DNA of 64,000 nucleotides from Morella rubra. Taxonomy: Eukaryota; Streptophyta; Magnoliopsida; Fagales; Myricaceae. The position numbers were made by a program, and so were the translations under genes. The notes under the pieces are model-generated. The model was not told where the DNA came from and made no database searches. It saw nothing but the letters and a program-made list of their open reading frames with translations. Each line of letters begins with the position of its first letter. Position 1 is the first letter of the stretch. Of this stretch, positions 59,871 through 64,000 are shown in pieces. The stretch covers positions 13,096,597 to 13,160,596 of the forward strand of contig CM025852.1 in NCBI GenBank assembly GCA_003952965.2, written 5' to 3'.

Positions 59871-59972
59871 GTAGCCTCTCGATCCTCCTCAACATTTGCG
59901 CGGATCATTGCAATCTCCATCTCCTTGTAGTAATCTTCTACACTTCGGCTTCCTTGTCTAAGGCATTGTGAA

Positions 59973-61196
59973 TTTGAATTTGAAATTGAATACTGTGTTG
60001 TTGAAATTTACATTAGAATTTACAGTGTTGTGCTGTTGAAATTGTGATTAGTATTTAGGTTGTGAATTTGAATTTAAAATTAAAATCAGGATTGTTGAAA
60101 TTGAAAAAGAGATTTCATGATAACATAAAAGTGACATGTAGTTTTCTGATTTTTATCTGACTAAAATTGTAGTTGCATAAACCTTCATTTTGCTGTTGGT
60201 ATATTAGATTTGCAATTTGCATTACATTTTATGCAAACTGCTAAAAGCTTAATCTTTGTTGATTAGGGGTAGAAAATATCGATCAATTTTATAGTTCATT
60301 ACAAATTTTAGCCAAAAAATATAGTTCATTACAATATATTTCAATATTTTTAACATTTTTAGTCCTTAATTTTTTATATTTTAACTTTAAAACACTTTTT
60401 TGCATTACATAGAATTTTTTTTTTTTTTTGTCATTTCGCCTTAGGAGTTTGCTCCACTTCAAATTCAATCCTGGTTCGGCCACTAGCCATGCCCCTTCCC
60501 TACCTTATTGAGTCCTTAAGACTCACATTTTTCATTGTTTGTCCTTGTTTTGACGCACTTCCTTAGGAGACTATCAGGATCTACGAGATCAAATTAACTC
60601 TCACTCTTGGGGCTCAGCTACAAATTGCCCAGAAGCGATATCTACGTCATAGATTTTTCTATCACTAACAATTGGTGTATACAAGATGTATAATGGTTCG
60701 GGTTAAAACCTTAAATATATATATATATATTCACTTTCGTAATTGCTTTTTGGCTCGGAGTTGTTTTATATATATTTTGTAGCTTTTTGAGTGGGCCATG
60801 AGGGTCCATTATTTTGTTAATAGTCAACTGTTTTAGCCTTTTGGCTTTCTCTCAATAAAAACTTTCATTTTCTTTTATTACCTATGTTTTTTTTATCAAA
60901 TAAAGTGATTATTAGAGCTTTTATTTTATCTTATACTTTTAATATCACGTCGGCAATGAAAGGATTTTAGATAATTAATTTCTTTACTCCAGTTAAAATG
61001 ATATCTTTATTTTTGAAGTTTTTCTACATATTTGTATGACTAATCTGCTTTTCTGTTGAATCTTCTGTTGTTTTCTTTCGAAGGCATTTTGGTCATTTGA
61101 GCATCAAGATGTTTTTCGTGATGTAATCTATTTATAATTGTGCATTCTATCACTATAAAAAGAGCCTAGAGGTTAATACATGCATTGGGGGTGACA
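59973..61196. other. Right part of the interrupted long LTR
   Basis: Repeats of TTGAATTTGAATTTGAAATTG lie near 59968-60080, a T run near 60418-60432 and a (TA)n run at about 60715-60731. No gene is seen. It ends at the AAAGA-flanked terminus. Confidence 0.5.
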
Positions 61197-61216
61197 AAAG
61201 AACTCTAATGTAATGT

Positions 61217-61310
61217 ATTAGGTTGTTGTGAATTGTGTTAGTCAATGGATATGTAAAATCTTTAATGTAATATATTAGGTTGTGACTTATGTTAGCCAGT
61301 GATTAATGTA
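61217..61310 (+). repeat. Repeat units of the GRF gene 3' flank
   Basis: TTAGGTTGTTGTGAATTGTG plus TTAGTCAATGGATATGTAAAA, then a diverged unit TTAGGTTGTGACTTATGTTAG plus CCAGTGATTAATGTAATA, continue the unit interrupted at 50457. Confidence 0.6.
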
Positions 61311-62204
61311 ATACGCTGTCATGAACCTGCTGAATGTTTGTATAATGGCAACACCCTATCATTTAGCTTTTTGTGTCTCTTTTTCAAGTAAATATCATAA
61401 TTGTGTTTGGACGTTTGTAGCTGTTTTTGAAGCCAATATCAAACTTTTTTCATCACACTTGTGCTACTCAAAATGCTGTCAAACTTGTGGTCAAAGTGCT
61501 GTCAAATTTGTGGTCTCAACCCAGCTCAAAATATGACCAATACGTAAACCAAGTGCGGGTCTAATCATATAAACGTGACCAAAACGCAATACGCAACGCA
61601 ACATAATGTAATATCTATCAACATTTCCTTTACAAAATGAAACTACCATTGCATCACATGAAACTACCACATTTACCAACATTTCCTTTATAAAATGGTT
61701 AACATAAAACTACTAGACATTGTTTGTAACATTGCCGTAAATATAAAAGAGTATTGTTGTCAGTATAAAAGAATATTGCTGCCAGCATAGCATATCTACA
61801 CATCATTTGGAATTAAAAAAAATAAATTATGCCATAACTTCCTTTACAGGCCATAGTCCTTTACAATTCTGCCACAACCTTCTAAAAAAAAAAAACCAAT
61901 AATAGTAGGTATCTATCTTCAAAAAGATATGTCCCAACTCAAAACTGCCTCCCAACATAGCACTCTTTAGAATCTATCCATCTTCAACCAGTTATACCAC
62001 AACCTAAAACTGTAAGAAAACATCAAACCTATAATCAAAAGGTGGCCAATCCAGAAATGTCCAGAAATCAAATTTCCAACATCAAACCAACATTTGTGGT
62101 AAAAAAAACATATGTTCATAAATAATATCTCTAGAATCATATGTCTAGAAATCATATAAACCTACAACAAATGTCCAGAAATCATGGAAGACTAAACTAA
62201 AACA
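61311..62204. other. Non-coding stretch before the MULE relic
   Basis: The word GTCCAGAAATCA recurs near 62060 and 62172 and similar forms near 62145. CTGTCAAACTTGTGGTC/CTGTCAAATTTGTGGTC is a direct pair at about 61478 and 61499. No gene is seen. Confidence 0.4.
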
Positions 62205-64000
62205 CAAACCTTTTGTCTATCGCTCATGAAATTCCACCCATGAACTTCAACTGGTCCAATGTTGTATAATAATTGATTCATGAACCATGTCCACGAATCT
62301 CGAGTCTTTGCCTCTACCACAACATATGCGATGGGGAACATGTCATTCTCAACCCTCCCAATAGCATGTGAGAGCTACCCTCTAAACTAACCCTTCAGAT
62401 GGCATCTATCAACACTGATGATGGGTCTACAATACATTAGCCGTGATTTGCATGGAGTAAGGAAGATATACAATCTCTTGAAGTGATCTCAATCTTTATA
62501 AGGGTGACAGTGTTGCCCGGGTTCCATTTCTGAATGGTCAGCCTATACTGACAAGAATACTTAAACTATTCAGCTTGGTTTCCATTGACTTTCTCGCATG
62601 TCAATCTCATAGCCCTATAGCAGCTGTGCAAGGGCTCTTCAATGTTAAAGTTCCTCCGAATCTAGGCCTGAAGTGCAAAGGGAGGCCAGCTAGGATGATC
62701 TCTAAAATTTGGCAAATATTGCTGAGCCAAGAATTCAACATCACACTTTATATTTACGTAGTGAGCACCGCATATGTGCTCAGGAACAAAGTGCTTGATC
62801 TGGAACCTTTCCTAATCCCTCATCTTCAATACGAAGATGTGCCAAGCACAGAGCTCCTCTTTACAAATGGCTTGCACCTGGAGCTTATCGTTGTGCAAGT
62901 ATATATATAGTTAAAATGTTTTTGCACCACATATTGCCTCAGAACCTTCCTCACTAATTTAATAGTGGGAAAATAAGCTCACACTCTACAGAAAATCTCG
63001 ACATGCATATCATTCAAAATGAACTCAGGGTATTTTCTTCTGCGTGGGGCTCTATCATTATCAGACCCATCGCAGCTATGTAACTCATCACTTGGTGTGT
63101 ATTTAGAAAAAACATCATCATCCTCGTTTTCTCTTGGTGGGCCAAGAAAAGCCTCAAACTAGTCCAATTGTGGGCCACTTTCTTGCTCAATACCTCTTGG
63201 ACTATCTTCACTATCAAACAACTATAATTCCCCTTCCTCTTCCTCCACACCAGTGAAGTCCTCGATGTTAGTTCCATAGGCAGATCCTCCACCATCCTCA
63301 TCATCAAATTGGTCAACTAGATTACCAATCTGAACATCTCTAAGTGGCCTACCACATCTCTCACCCCTCCAACCAGATCTTCTACTAACAATCCGCCTAG
63401 AAGGCCCAACATTTTTATATTATGTCTTCCTCAACCACCCTATCACCATCCTCATCCACCAAGTCCACCTCATCCCTCACATCTGCACCGTGTCTATCCT
63501 CTCGTGCTCCATCATCAGCTTCATCTCCCTCCTCACAACCTACATCTGCACCAACTCTATCCCCCTTATAATAATCTCTACCCTCTCAACTATCTCCATC
63601 CCAAGATCCTTTATCCTTTTCACTAATTTCAAGCCTTGCAGTAGCTATCAATCTAAAAGGGGGGTCTTCTGCCTCAACAATCTTAGGAGCATCAACATCA
63701 TGCTTTACAAATATATTTAGAACCTCTCTACTTTCAGATAAAGTCAAATTCATCAATTTGATCACATCTTTATCATCCCTCAGTGCCTTAACAAGAAGTC
63801 AATCCTCATAATCAAAAGTATATCACAGATCGCCTACTGAGCAATGTCCTAGTTCTCTCACACAACTTTGAAACTCCATTACAGACATATAATCAACACT
63901 CATATTTCCCACATCCTCTGCTTTCCTCCAACATCAATTTGACCTTGTTCGCCTAAAACTACCTACTGTGATGTGCTATTATTCGCAGCAGACTCGAAAA
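62205..64000 (-). pseudogene. MULE (MuDR-type) transposase relic, cut by the window edge
   Basis: Read leftward from the edge there is an acidic N-terminal region (63980-63020, 'SEDDGG', 'ENEDDDVFSKYTPSDELH'). Then comes a MuDR N-terminal domain ('FCRV' and 'PTIKLVRKVLRQY', near 62990-62920), a zinc-like region ('CAWHIF', 'HICGAHYVN', near 62840-62760), and the catalytic MULE region (62430-62205) with 'CRPIISVDRCHLKG', 'NDMFPIAYVVVEA', 'DSWTWFMNQLLY' and 'WNFMSDRQK'. The gene stops matching after 'SDRQK', where about a third of a normal transposase would remain, so it is truncated there. Several stops are seen. Confidence 0.8.

Larger units (their letters stand above)
53250..59972 (-). mobile_element. 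Ty3/Gypsy fossil with rearranged, head-to-head parts
   Basis: Reverse transcriptase, RNase H and integrase run on the minus strand (56908 to 53947). The left end to about 53250 is 3' non-coding/LTR-like, with a TATA-like CCTATATATAGG at 53528. A gag-protease block lies on the plus strand (57592-59135), and a second gag part lies on the minus strand (59870-59385). The two gag copies are similar and face each other. It is broken, with several breaks plus the inversion. It sits inside the long solo LTR. Confidence 0.85.
50458..61196 (+). mobile_element. Long solo LTR broken open by a Gypsy fossil, TSD AAAGA
   Basis: It begins TGTAATACCCC, a common start for plant Gypsy LTRs, and ends GGGGGTGACA at 61196. 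AAAGA flanks both sides (50453-50457, 61197-61201). The region 50458 to about 53250 and the region 59973-61196 look like non-coding LTR text; the phrase GGTACCGATCACTTTGG (near 53119) with a following GGCGGGGTCAGTGG is typical of LTRs. The part between is another element. Without it, the LTR would be about 4 kb, long even for Tat/Ogre types. Confidence 0.62.

Noticed and set aside
1-64000. CRISPR arrays, bacterial operons, rRNA and tRNA genes
   Set aside because: No regular spacer-repeat arrays, ribosome binding sites or rRNA/tRNA signatures; the only A/B-box pair found belongs to the SINE.

Overview
The window is nuclear DNA of a flowering plant, probably a eudicot; the species cannot be told. 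The evidence is the set of plant transposon families (CACTA, PIF/Harbinger, hAT with a DUF4371-type transposase, MULE, Tourist MITE, tRNA-derived SINE), a Copia element primed by initiator tRNA-Met, and a block that reads like plant mitochondrial spacer DNA. I see no clearly functional ordinary host gene. The best host-like candidates are two relics of small GRF zinc-finger genes.

Layout. (1) 1-4478: one copy of a 0.93-kb duplicated segment, a foldback MITE with a 9-bp target duplication, and a Copia pol fossil carrying two later insertions (a 319-bp solo-LTR-like piece flanked by AACTA, and a SINE flanked by a perfect 17-bp duplication). (2) 4479-21290: one very large PIF/Harbinger-type element with near-identical inverted ends and TTT on both sides. 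It holds a SANT/Myb-like ORF on the minus strand, the second copy of the duplicated segment, the DDE transposase gene (8690-9899), the SANT/Myb-like partner gene (12362-16291) whose intron contains a solo LTR flanked by GGTAG, and about 3.3 kb of mitochondrial-like DNA. (3) 22.7-23.19 kb, 49.69-50.46 kb and 61.2 kb onward appear to be one GRF zinc-finger gene region split by two nested insertions.

(4) The first of these is a 26.5-kb CACTA element (23187-49687, TSD ATT). It carries relics of its two usual genes on the minus strand, Transposase_24/TNPA-like and tnp2/TNPD-like. Nested inside it are a complete-length hAT (25547-29507, 8-bp TSD), a Copia element with both LTRs (29659-38225), a Tourist MITE (44008-44202), an LTR fragment and another GRF relic. 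(5) The second is a TG...CA element flanked by AAAGA (50458-61196), read as a long solo LTR broken open by a rearranged Ty3/Gypsy fossil. (6) The right edge (62205-64000) is a MULE transposase relic on the minus strand.

The most unusual system is inside the 29.7-38.2 kb Copia element. Between pol and the 3' LTR lies an intact-looking 362-codon extra ORF of the 'putative plant transposon protein' type. It is preceded by an array of the palindrome CGGTCGACCG and a TATA box. The same palindrome sits upstream of the TATA box in both LTRs, which suggests a separate internal promoter for the extra ORF. A relic of the same protein family lies in the CACTA, so two unrelated element classes in one window carry it.
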